From: Parus major
Taxonomy: Eukaryota; Chordata; Aves; Passeriformes; Paridae
Length of the DNA: 64,000 nucleotides
Direction: 5' to 3'
NCBI RefSeq assembly: GCF_001522545.3
Contig: NC_031770.1
Location: 90,058,227-90,122,226 of the forward strand
Shown here piece after piece: positions 49,517 to 61,455 of the stretch; the first letter of the stretch is position 1, and every line of letters starts with the position of its first letter. The notes below the pieces were generated by a model. It was not told the origin of the DNA and did not search any database. It worked only from the letters and a program-made list of their open reading frames with translations. The position numbers and the translations under genes are program-made.

Positions 49517-50500
49517 GCCAGTCAATACATCAAACTTGAGGCCTAGCTAACCAGGCTCTGCACAGGTAAACCACATGTGAAGCACCCAGTGTTTGCTTGG
49601 ATACTTTGTTTTCTGAGGGTGCTCAGTAAGAATCACTGGGCAGCCCCTGCGATCTGGCTCAGATTGCAGCTCCCTGACCCCCACACCAACCCCACCCCCG
49701 AGATCACTTCTGATTCATTATCAGGCCAAAGAGAATCTCAAATGTAGGAATTAGTCCATGGTGCATTAACTGAGTTTTCTACATAAAGCATGGTACATTA
49801 AGGCTTGTTACTGTCACTGGTTTCTAAAAGCAGCTAAACTGAAACTCAAAACTGCTTCACATATTTTCACTAGGAAATCATAAATCTTCTCCATAATTTT
49901 GGCAGTCCTCTTCCTTTTCTGCCTTCCCATGAAATTATGTTTTCTAAACTGATTTTCTTAATTTCTACTGTGAACCTGTTTTACTACTGTCACTGGTTTA
50001 GTTTATTTGACCATCCCATAGAAAAAGGAGCAGGCACAATATTTTCTTCCCCCCTGCAAACAGTATTTATGCCAGTGTTGGAGGAGAAGGCTCACGTCCT
50101 CTTACAGCACCTTTCAGGACTGGGGGCTCCTTGGAAGGCAGGTCTCTGACTCAGGTTCTGTGGGTGCAGACGAGCTCAGATGTGTCAGACAGACCTTTTC
50201 GGGTCTGTCCTGGTCTGGGCAAGTATTGCACATCACCGGGGAATGATCTGTCCTGGGCTGGGCACACGGCCTGGGGATGAGCCCGCTGCCGCTTTCCCTC
50301 ACTCTCTGGTCCCTGCCGTTCAGTGAGCTCCCGGCCTCTCCTCTGCGCCGGGCTCACGGGGCAGCGCTGGCTGTACAATGTGAGATCAGATCTCTGCCCC
50401 TTCTCCCTGCTGCCGATGGCGAGAAGGGCTCGGCGCTGGGATCTGCTGGTTCGCCACGAGATGGTGGTAGAGACAAGGGCTGGAGCTGCCTTCGAGCGCT

Positions 50501-50528
50501 CCCTTCCCTTCCCTTCCCTTCCCTTCCC
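50501..50528. repeat. (TTCCC)n microsatellite running into the gap
   Basis: At least five to six cccttccctt-type pentamer units are visible before the N run. The repeat is C-rich on the + strand and G-rich on the other, which can stall sequencing and explains the gap. Confidence 0.9.
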
Positions 50529-50978
50529 NNNNNNNNNNNNNNNNNNNNNNNNNNNNNNNNNNNNNNNNNNNNNNNNNNNNNNNNNNNNNNNNNNNNNNNN
50601 NNNNNNNNNNNNNNNNNNNNNNNNNNNNNNNNNNNNNNNNNNNNNNNNNNNNNNNNNNNNNNNNNNNNNNNNNNNNNNNNNNNNNNNNNNNNNNNNNNNN
50701 NNNNNNNNNNNNNNNNNNNNNNNNNNNNNNNNNNNNNNNNNNNNNNNNNNNNNNNNNNNNNNNNNNNNNNNNNNNNNNNNNNNNNNNNNNNNNNNNNNNN
50801 NNNNNNNNNNNNNNNNNNNNNNNNNNNNNNNNNNNNNNNNNNNNNNNNNNNNNNNNNNNNNNNNNNNNNNNNNNNNNNNNNNNNNNNNNNNNNNNNNNNN
50901 NNNNNNNNNNNNNNNNNNNNNNNNNNNNNNNNNNNNNNNNNNNNNNNNNNNNNNNNNNNNNNNNNNNNNNNNNNNNNN
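50529..50978. other. Assembly gap (450 N)
   Basis: The gap begins inside a (TTCCC)n run and is embedded in a GC-rich block. Frames crossing it are artefacts. Confidence 0.99.
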
Positions 50979-51350
50979 CTCTACGGCACCCGCAGATCCG
51001 GCAGCACACTCTGCTCTCATTAGTGCTTAATTGTCTCCCTTGCTGCCTTTTTTACCTTTTGGTGTCACAGTGCCAGCCCTGCATCTTCGGACTCACCCTC
51101 CCTATCGCCCCCTACTCCCAGAGCTGCCAGCTCTCCCTGCTGCGAGAGCCGGGCCCTCGCTCCAGGGGCCGCTTCCAGCCGGGTTTCCCACAGGCGCTGG
51201 CTCACACCGCGCAGGGAAGAAGGGCTGGCGGCTCTCAGCAGTGGCCGTGCCGGGGGCCTGTTTGGGCAAAGCAGAATTATCTGCAAAGGGCAGGGGGAAA
51301 GAGTCCGTCACAGCCCGGTCTGGCACAGGACTCCTGAGGGAACATCTGTC

Positions 51351-54300
51351 CTACAGAAAGTGCCTTCTTAATATGCATTGGTTACCTTAGAGTAGCCACT
51401 GTGTCACAAAAGCCGTGCATGCAGGCTTCAAACTCAGGTGTGAAGCTTCATTATAAACCACACAGTAAGATCTGGGATTTTCTTCCTCACTGCAATGAAA
51501 ACCAGCGTGTTCCTTCTGTATCTGTGGCTTAGCATGGGAAAACACTAGGTAATGGAAAGAAAAGCCTACCAGTCCTATGCCCAAACACCCAAGCATTCCC
51601 CATGTGTGGTGAGCTTGCTGTGGGCCGCACACGAGTGCCAGGGCAGGTGCCAGGAGGGGCACGGCCACAGCCCCAGAGCGTTCTTGGCATCAGCATGTGC
51701 ATGCAGCTAAATAATAACTACCTGCTTACAGCTCTAGCCCCCTGGCTTACAAACTCTCATAGCTCTCTGGTCCTCCTGCATAGCTCAATGTAAGAGCTTC
51801 TCCCAGGATAGGAATTAGATGTGAAATGTCTCAAAAAGATGAGCTAGCCCATGTCACTGCAGAGGTACTGGGGACAGAAAGTTGGATAAGATGGGGCATT
51901 CAGCCCCAGGCTCCTGCCTCCAATGGAGACTGAGCTTGCAGGGATGGAGCCGCTGGTGACTGTAGCTTGCTGAGAGGACAGGTGACTGAGTTCATCTGAG
52001 TTCATGTTCAGGGAAAAAAGTAGCTGGTACCCCAGTGCTGAAATTTGGTCAGTTATGACAGCAGAAGTAAAAAAGGCAAAATACACAGAGGACGGAGCCT
52101 CAGAGGACTGTGGTAGCCAAGTGCCTTGGGAATGGATATGAGGAAGGGGAGGCTCGTGTCAGACAATATGTAAGACAGCATCCACACTGCATGTGTCAGC
52201 TGGGCCCAAATTCTGGGGTTTAATCCAAGATGCTGGCTGAGCTGCTGCTGTTGTGAACAAATTACATCTTAACACAAGCCTCTTGGCTCATACTTGCCTC
52301 TTGACTGAGATCTCTGCTGTTTGTCTGAAGCTGCTCCTTGGCTCTGTTCCTGTGCAAACTCAACAGAGTCACTGAGGTGGCAGGTGGTGTAAGAGGAACT
52401 CTTGGATCCAGAACAGAGAAGGATATGAGGCTTGGCAGAGTGCTAGGGTCTTACAGCTCTGCCTCTCACAACCAGCTTGCACAGCATGAAGATGAAAACT
52501 CCAGCTGCCCTGGCAGGCCAGCTTGTCTGTGGGGCTAAAGAAGATGCTGAAACTTCCAAAAATGAACCCCATAACTTCCAAGGCACGTGGCTATTGCTAA
52601 TATGTAGTACTGGCATACTGTATGACTGAAGAACTGTGTGCTGTAGAGTCCTCTTCATGACAGGAATTGCTTCTCTTTTCAATTAAAGCCTGCATTCTTT
52701 CCTTCAGCCTTAAGTCTCAAGTTTCTAATGCATTTTATAATCAAATTGTCAAAATTCCTCCAGGCAGAAGTTAGTAATATCAGCCAGCCAGTTTGTTTAT
52801 AGCAACAGTGACCCCACCTGGGTGGCAGGACTGATTCCAAGCACTTGAGACACATCAGTGCTGGATGATGAAGGTACACTCAGGAACAGTGCTAGAAACT
52901 GATACTCAGTGAACAAAACACAGTATTTGCTTACATGAGGAAACAAAACACTTAGATATTCTGCACAAGAATTAGCTATTCTCTGCTTTGGCCCTTTGGT
53001 TGGAGTTAAACCTTTGTAACCTCTTTTGTATAGCCAAGCTTCCTAGGCATATTACTGGGTTTTGCTCAAGTAGCCAAACTTCATTACATGGATAGCAAAT
53101 ATGAGATATGTGTGACCATAAAATGGATTCACTGAAGACATCCAGTTAAAAACAAAGACTGATCCAAACCACAACCAATCCCACATCAATCCTGGAGTCC
53201 AAATTTTCTCAGAGTTTGAGGCTGAGGGAGGGAAAGATGCAAACTACATACATGGCTGATAGTGCAGTCTAAGTTTTGGACTGCCCAATGCATGTTGCCT
53301 TCTCAGTCCTGGGTTTGTTTATAATTTATATATATTTATTATTATTTATTACTTTTTGCCCAATTAGCAAACATTTAAGCCACACTTTGCTTGACAGCTG
53401 TGTGGGTTTTCTTCAAGGTTCCAGCCAAAACAGTTCATGTTTTTGAGAGCATCTTTTTTTTTAACCTAAGCATGGCCAGATTGAAGACAAACAAAAACCC
53501 ATTTTCCCCTCCCGGTACTCTGGAAATCCTTGAAAAGCAGTGGTGCTTTTTTTCTTACTGGAAGAGGGACTTGGAACTGGAGAAAATTTAACCTTACTGT
53601 TGAGATGGACTTTTTATACTCTCAGTGAAAATTTGGCCAATTCATAGAGCTTTGGATAAAAACCAAGCCAGCTGCAGTTCACATATGTTTGCCAGAGGCC
53701 AGTTAGAGATTGCAGGCTTTGTTCTCTGGTGAGTTCATGAGCATGGGACAGGCTCCAGGGCCTGGAGTGGGACTTCCCTAGAACTTGCAACTCCTAACTG
53801 CTTCAGGCCAAAACAGCTTTAAATCCAGATACTTGAAAGTATAGATTTTAGGTTTTTTTAAAAAAACCCATTTGTTTCCAGTCTGCATGAAGGACATCAG
53901 TTGAACTGCATTCAGAGGAGGTGAGACACGCAAGAGAGGGACATCATTTGGAAAAGTAGACTTGGAACAGAAAAAAACAATCCTGGCAGAGAGCTGGGGG
54001 AACCTGAAATGTGTGAACATTGAGGTGGAAATCAAGGGATGGAGAGGAGACTGAAGCACAACAAAGCACAGAGGCAACTGGGGAAGTGGTGTGTGGGAAA
54101 AGGATGTGAAGGATCTCACTTTGGCCTCTCTGCACATTATTCTGATCTCATTTAAGAGTACTTGAGCTCACTCAGATGGTCTTCCCATCCATTATGACTC
54201 TTTCATAAATAAACCTGGCTATGAAGACAGAATCATACATTTCTTTCTGATGCTGCCATGGTGAATATTATAAAAAAAGCTTCACAAAATGAAGTGTTTG

Positions 54301-57277
54301 TTGAGCACTTCTAAAATGCAAGGAAGAGCACTGCCATCATATTACAAACAGAAAACCAGAGCCTGGAAGTATTTCCTGATTGTTCAATCCAAGAAGTACA
54401 TTGTACCAGCTATAGTGATGTGTGCATGTTCTTTATGTGTTGCCTTCTCCAGCAGCTGCAAGTCCTTAATTCTTCTGCAAACTAGGCTTAATTTAGGTCA
54501 GGCACCGGGAAGCTTCTTACTGCATGTGGAAAGATTTGACCTGAGCTTAGAAAGAAGAGAGGGATGAGAACCTGCAGCCTGGCAGACCCTTATTCAATTC
54601 TTTTATGGCATCGTTTGATCCCAAAATTACTCCAAACTTGGAGAGTTCAGGAGTACTCCTTCCTCTCCAGGATGTCATATATTTTGGAGAGGACTATTTT
54701 TTTAAACTTCAAGTTTGTTCTGCTGTTAGAGGAATATGAAGTCTCTGTTTACTTCATCTGAACCTGGTGTGACCCCTGGAGACAGTGCCATGCAAGTGGG
54801 GTAACCCCTGTGGTGCTGCCAGTGCCCAGCCTTGTGCTGAGACTTGCTCTTCAAACACGCATGTGGTTATCTCACCGTGACTGCAGCTCTGTGTTGGCCT
54901 GGATCACCATTCCTGGCTTCTGCAGGGCTACTTGATGGGCTGCCCGGGCTTTATTGCAGTTCCCAGTATCCTTGGTGGTGGTACACGTCCCTGTTCACAC
55001 CTCTGCTTTCATACGTGCTTGCACTGCCAAGAATAAGCGCTAGTTTTAAACTGGCTCTGCAAGCAGCATTCCAAAGGGATGCACAGGATGAGCTAGCGAC
55101 AGCAGCCACTTGGCATTCCCAGCCCTTTGGTGCAAAAGGGGATGTGTTCTAAGCGTGGAGACTTCTTGAATCTCTTGTGATTTTGTCAGGAATACAATTG
55201 ACAGTATCAGGATATGTACACACAATCTCTTATTACTGTTTAAACTTAGAAAACAATACCATATCCTGTGCCAACAGGACTACTTTGGGTTATGCAGAAT
55301 TATTTGTCAGCTCTTTGGAATACCTTTCCTTTTCTGGACAATAAAAACACAATTTCTCCAGCAATTTCTATTTCTCTGTCTTTAAACAGCTGTGTGAACC
55401 AGGTTATTCACCTAAGACTACAACCAAGTCCTAGCTACAACTGTGGGATTCCAGAAAGAAGCATTTCTGCATTTTGATTTATCTCCCCTGGCTATAAAAA
55501 CAGTGTGTGTTTTTTAAGTCTTTTAAACATTTCTCAGTATGTGACCGTACTAAGCAATCCTTTGTGATAAACAGGAATTTATTAAAGCATCCTGATGTAA
55601 AATCAATTTTTTGTACACTTTGTGTGACAAAAAGTGAAGATTTCCTAGTTTATAGAAGCCAAAAAACACTCCTAGATTATACAGATTAGAGGCAAAATTT
55701 TGTATCTTGTTTATCACACAAGACTTTAAAAGACTTGGGTGCAAATTAGCATAAAGGCAATGCCATTTCTGGACCTATAGTGTTTCTGCTAAAAGTGCAA
55801 TAGGACACTCTAGGAGATGCAAATGCCTGCTAAACTGTTACAGCCTTAACCAGTGACTGTAATGCACACAGCATGAAAAGTAATTTAACTTAATACCTCC
55901 AGTTCAGGTTTCAGCCTTGAGAAATCTGCATATTCCTCTATTTCTGCTTAATGATGTTGTACAGCATTTGATACTTTTTGGGATCATTACAGTGTCAACC
56001 CTCCCATCTTGGCCAACTGGAAATTAAATTCTGTTTCCCTTGTGGTTCCAACTGGATTAAATAGTTGCAGAACTGAATAAGGCTGGTCTGGTTATATCCA
56101 GAAATTCAAAACTGCTTTGGCAATTTCAGCCTTTGTGAGTGTCCCTGAAGAAGACGGGGAAGGAGGGTTTTGGTGTAGAGCGTGGGACACAGCAACTGTA
56201 GCGGTGACGAGATCTGCTGGTACCCATGGTGAACTGGACTCACTTGTAACACGGAAAGGCACTTCAAAAATATGGCACTTTAGGGTGGAACCCTTCCCCT
56301 ATTCTGTAACCTCTCTGTAACCTCTGCCTGCAGACTGGTGTGAGCTTTGGGCCATCAGTAGTTCCGCCTTGCTCCTAGGGCAGTTCAGAAATGCCCCAGG
56401 ACCGAAGCTGAATGCAGACATACACATACCCAGCCAATGCCTGTCACAACAGATAGTCATGCTGATCCTATAAATCTTCAAATCTTTTCCAGTCTAGCCA
56501 GGTGAAAAGCAGCACTGGGGACATGAGGGCATGGAATGGTGGGAAAAGTGAAGTATCTCTGGTCTTTCTTAGGCCAGAAGTTGTTGAGACTGTATCTCCT
56601 ACTTCTCATCCCAATGACTGGGCTTTGATGCCCTAAAGCAGGCATAATTCTGCAACTTGTTGCTTATCCATGCTTCAAAGCACCAGTGAGGCCCAGCCCA
56701 CCCTACAGAGAGAACACCACACTCTGAATACTTTGCAAACAAACCAAGTGGGTTTTAGGACCTATCACTCTGAAACTGATTGTACTGGCAGCCCATGGTG
56801 ATGCCTCTCACAGGCTGTGATGGTGGCACTGGGATTTGAGGGGCCTGTTTTCTGCAGAGGTTTTGTGGGGAGCCTGGCAGTTCTGACCAGCAGCTTTCAT
56901 CACTGCACAGCCAGAAAACTGGCAGCAACTTCTGCCCCTAACATCTGCATCCTCTGTAGGTTCTCTGGGCTTGCCAGGCAAACAGGTTGAAATGGCTCTG
57001 GTTTGAATTAGTCACACAGGGAACACAAACAAAGGCATCAAAATGTCCTTCGAAAACTAAGTTCCCACAGAAGATAAAAGGCTGTGGAATAGTTTGTACA
57101 AGCCTAACTAATGGACCTTTCACATCACAAATATGACCCAGGAACAAGTCACTGTTTTTCAGGGGAGTGTCTGGCCTTTGCCTTTACTCAAAGCCATGCC
57201 AAGTGCCAGTCAGTGAAGGAGCAAGCTCTGGCACAGGCGAGAGGGAGGGAGATGCACCTCAGATGTCCAATATAGAC
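51351..57277. other. Intergenic, no gene recognised (6 kb)
   Basis: Frames of up to about 120 aa (for example 53778-54137 - strand, 54844-55152 + strand) show no known family and no splice-site support. A TA-rich patch lies near 53320-53352. I see nothing else I can name. Confidence 0.5.
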
Positions 57278-57380
57278 TTCACAGAGTAGTTTGGTTGGAA
57301 GGGACCTTAAAGACCATCTAGTTCCAAGCCACCTGCCACAGGCAGGGACATGTTCCACTAGACCAAGTGGCTCAGAGCTC
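57278..57380 (-). repeat. CR1 LINE 3' end, antisense
   Basis: Antisense CR1 wording: cttcacagagtagtttggtt, ggaagggaccttaaagaccatc, ccacaggcagggacatgttc and cactagaccaagtggctcag. It is moderately conserved, about 100 bases, with no coding part. Confidence 0.9.
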
Positions 57381-59150
57381 AACACCTCTTTCAGCAGCAA
57401 CACCTCCTTTCAACCCACCAGCAACAGACCACTGCCTTCCCACTGGCATCTGCCCACCAAATGGCAATTCTTTAAAACAGAACATATTAGAAGGAGGTGA
57501 GTGGCAGTGGCTTGCCAGCAGTTTATCAGGCTGGAAATAAACAGGGAAATTCTTTGGTTCCAGAAAAATGAAGGAACGCCAAGATTCGCCATCAGTCTGA
57601 AAAGTGCTGAAGGACTTGTCAAAAAAAGAGACCACACTCAATCTAGGGTAAGGCTGAAGATCTGGCACTGGAACTGGACAGGTGGGAGAAATATTCACCA
57701 TGCTGACAGGGAAACTGGTCCTCACACAGAAAACAAATTTTCCGTGGAATCAGTCAGATATGGTCATGGCTGACTGGAGCTGATGTTTCTAATCTTTGTT
57801 TCAGCTTTGCTACTGCTTTTCCTCCTCTGGACATGCTGTGTTTTACCTGTGTGACTTTTGCCATTATACAAACTAAAGTAACAATTTCTTCTTTTGTGTT
57901 ATGCTCAGCAAATTGTGCAGCACACTTCACTGGGACCACAGAACTCCACACCGATGAGACAGGCAAGAATGTGAAAATGAGTACAAGAGAAACCCCTCTG
58001 TGTTAGCTCCAAGGCCTGCCACCAGAGCCACCCTGCTAAAAAGTGCAGAATTGCAGGTTAGGACCAAACTCTGGTTTCCATATTTAGAACAGAGAAGCAT
58101 CTTGAAAGTGTTAGCTGGTTTTCTATAGCATAGTTGAAATTTCTGTCATTAAGGGTTTTTTTATTTGAAGGTGGTGATGGGAAAAGTATCTTTTTTTCCC
58201 TTTTAACACTAAGCTGAAAATCCCAAACCTGCTCATGGTCCTCTTTATCATCCCAACACCAAATAGTTACCTATGTCTCCCTTGAAGTAAGTATATACAT
58301 TCTCTGCATGCTAAAATACCGAAACAATCAGGGCCCAACTTTTAAGTACTAAAATAAGTTTTACAGGTATGCTACATTTGGCTGAAAGGAGAAAAAACAA
58401 ATATTACAGTAAAATGCTTGAAAGGTGTTAGCAAAGGACTGCATCTGGGTGGAGCCCCTTGTGTCCTCCTCAGTCATTTCTTCACTCCCACTCCAGTATG
58501 ACACAATGTTTTGTCACTTCACTTTTTGTGTTCTCCATCAAGTAAGTTAATGCTTGCTTAGCTGAATTCCTTCCCCAAAAATAAACACAAGGATGCCATT
58601 GTAGAACTAGTATTTAGTGGTGGTCTTGCAAGTTTTACATACAGCTGGCAAAGGCAGGTTTTGAACATAAAGGTCCTCTGAGATTTAACACATCACTACA
58701 ACTTTGGTGGCATTGCTACCAAGATATACTTCAGGTGCTTGTTTGCAGTACCTCTTTCCTGCCCCTGGGTCTATCCATACTCTGCCAGTGCTGTCAGACC
58801 AAGGCCTACTTGCCACAAATTCCTGGACAGAAGTGTGGTCCTACACACTAATGAACAACATTAACGAGCAGCAAAGGGTGCAGGTGCTCAGGGGTGAAAA
58901 GCTATTGCAATTCAACTGACCTGGTGATGTGTTGCATTGGAACAAGGACAGATCAATTCCAACACATTTCTGGCTGTATGGGAAAAAAAGACAAAGTTGT
59001 TTTCTTTCAGCTGACTGCTTCTCACACAAGTCCTTCCATTGGGGACTTAAAACCACCCTTGTAGCCTTTGTTTAAACAGTTCCAAATTACAAACATCAAA
59101 GTTCAGAAAAAATCGAACAAGCAGACAGGACAAAAAAGTTGAATGAGCAT
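57381..59150. other. Intergenic, no gene recognised
   Basis: No exon or repeat could be supported. This is the last stretch before the presumed AGPAT5 3' UTR. Confidence 0.5.
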
Positions 59151-59159
59151 TGGCTCTTC

Positions 59160-61455
59160 TTATTTTAATGAAGAAATATTTCAAGTTAATATCAGTGCAT
59201 ATTTAGAAATAGCATGTGATACTCCCAATGCCAAATACATCAGCAAATTACAGTTTCAAAACTTCATAAATTAATGGCAAGGAAAAAAAATAAAAGATTA
59301 ACATAGAGAATAAAGTTCAAAATAAACATCCTGTTTGTTTGCTGCACTGTGTCAATTATATTCCTGGTACTTAAACAGCAAGAGAGATCCAATATTTCAT
59401 GTAATTAGGCTCTCCAAAATAGCAGTTACTTTCCTACAAATGAATTAAGCAGTTTGCATTTATTTTTGATGTATAATTAAATGTTATTCTTAGCTGTTAC
59501 AAAGAAATTTAGTCATGTCAGAGTAACATCTTTTTCCATGACTGAAAAACCTCACGCTAACATAGGAACGTTGCCTTCTGGTTATACCCACTGGTAACAG
59601 TCAGCTGAGAATAGGAAGAACTACATGTAAGCACATTTGGCTGTTACATAAAATGGCTTGCTTTTTTTTTTTTTTTTTCACAGCCTCATAACAATACTGT
59701 TTTTCAACATTGTTCCCAGTCATTGTTTTTAAAATGGTTCATCAACATATCCTGAATCAATCACCGATATAAATAACTCTAGTGACAAAATCCATTATGG
59801 AAGGACACAGAACTGCAAACTGAAAATTGTACTGAATTTTAAGGTGGAACTGTAATTCCTCTGTAACATTCTATTAAAAAAAAAACAAACAAACCAAAAC
59901 CAACCTCACACGGTAAAACCTTTACTTAACTGGCAATGGTGGAATCTGAAAAACTGAGATATAATTTTAAGAGATGTTTAACTGACAATGGACTCTAAAG
60001 CAAGACAAATCATACTGAAGCTAGAAAGAGATGCACATTTAAAGCTTGCAAGTGTGATATAAAAATATTCTCTAGGTTTTTAATTTTGATACAGGGAGTC
60101 CAATTCCCTAATGGAAGAAGATAAAATACATCTTCTTTCCTACCCCATTGCTGTACATACAGATTGTTCCCTTGAATCAGGAAATGGCTTTCCCCAACAA
60201 ATATACCAGCCTTGGGAATCACAGACTTTCATAGGGTTTGTTGATTTTGCTTTTTAAAGTATATTTTCAAGCAGGTGAAATACTAATAGGATATGCATTC
60301 TGTTGACTATTATCTACTGTGCAAATCATATACATCAACCCCATAACTTCAACCTAAGTGCAGTCTGCATGGCCTAGAATGACTCAGAATCTAGTGTGAC
60401 ACTACAACACAGAGATGACTGCCAGCCTATGGAACACCAGACTAAATCAAGTTAGTGGGAAAGGCACACACTCCAGATTTAGCAGGAACACCTGAAGGTT
60501 CCTCATTGCCACTCCTGAAGTTACAGTGATTCTGTGCACTTCCCAAACGACAAGGTTTGCTTCCAGAAGATCGTGAGGTAACAGGAAACTTCTGCTTATG
60601 GCACGTACACATGGAAGAGTGTGAGTTCAGCTGAACACTCATGGTGAGAGGGGTAATGCAGACACAAGGGAGGCTACAAGGATTCTGGCCAGAAACAAAA
60701 ACTTCACATTTCCTTACACTGCACACATTCCTTTTATGCACAAATACGAGGTGAGCAAAATAAGCTGTTTGCTTGGTACAATTTAATGTTTTGCATATGT
60801 AAAATAATCACCTAATACTGCAGTATAATCAAAAATCATGCACTAGATAAACAGAGCTTCTTCCCCATGAACAATAGTTCTCAGGAACATTGTATTCTGC
60901 TTCTGGTACCATCTCATGATTTGCCAGCTTACACAGTCCCTTTTAAAGAACACAGTATTTAGTGAAAACTGAAGAGCAAAATTAAAATTAAAAAAAAGTT
61001 CTTGATTATAGTTGCAATACAGCTGGGATAGATGCAACTGAGCTGCTGTAATGCACCACAGAGTAACAAAAATTCAACATGAATATCAGAAGAATAAATA
61101 TATACCCTAAATTAATCTCTGTAAATACATTCACAGGTCCACATAAGACACCCTTATGCATAACTCATACTTCTTCAAATTTGCAGAGAGATAGATGTTA
61201 GTTCATGGGGAAAGCAATTTATCATATGACTCGGTTTATCTGTCATTATTCCAGCAAAAATCAGTAGCAAATTTGAAAATCTACATTTATTTTCCCCAGA
61301 CCAACCACACAGAGGCTTAAGTCACAAAATCTATTATTTCCAATATTCGATCAATAAGGCTTTATTTACACTTTTTTTCTATAAAGTCAGGAAAAAAATT
61401 GGTGCAATGTGCAAGAAAAGACTGCACATTTCACTGATTGGAGACTAACATCTGC
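59160..61455 (-). other. AGPAT5: Presumed AGPAT5 3' UTR region
   Basis: AT-rich sequence follows the AGPAT5 stop on the - strand. AATAAA hexamers on that strand lie at 61366-61361 and 61291-61286 (about 90 and 165 bases after the stop) and at 59464-59459. The UTR could therefore be short or reach about 2 kb. Frames inside it, such as 60741-60442, have no recognisable product. A poly-T run lies near 59661-59679. Confidence 0.5.

Larger units (their letters stand above)
50130..51350. promoter_or_regulatory. Orphan GC-rich, CpG-bearing block around a gap
   Basis: GC-rich sequence occurs on both sides of the N run. On the left are gcccgctgccgctttccc, tctgcgccgggctcacgg and gcgagaagggctcggcgc; on the right are ctgcgagagccgggccctcg and gtggccgtgccgggggcc. 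No gene is recognisable next to it; the nearest coding exon is more than 10 kb away. Overlapping frames on both strands reflect composition. It may be an unlinked CpG island, the promoter of an unknown non-coding RNA, hidden GC-rich exons, or a retroelement part. Confidence 0.45.

Noticed and set aside
50151..51030. Frames of 200-289 aa across the 50.5 kb gap
   Set aside because: Most of their length is unknown sequence (N), and the readable ends are composition-driven.
54844..55152. 102 aa + strand frame with hydrophobic stretches
   Set aside because: No known family, no splice or promoter context, and it is not supported by any neighbouring exon.
60442..60741. Cysteine-rich 99 aa frame, considered as a beta-defensin because such genes lie near AGPAT5 in human
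   Set aside because: The cysteine spacing does not follow the six-cysteine defensin pattern with its terminal Cys-Cys pair, there is no signal peptide, and it lies in the presumed AGPAT5 3' UTR.
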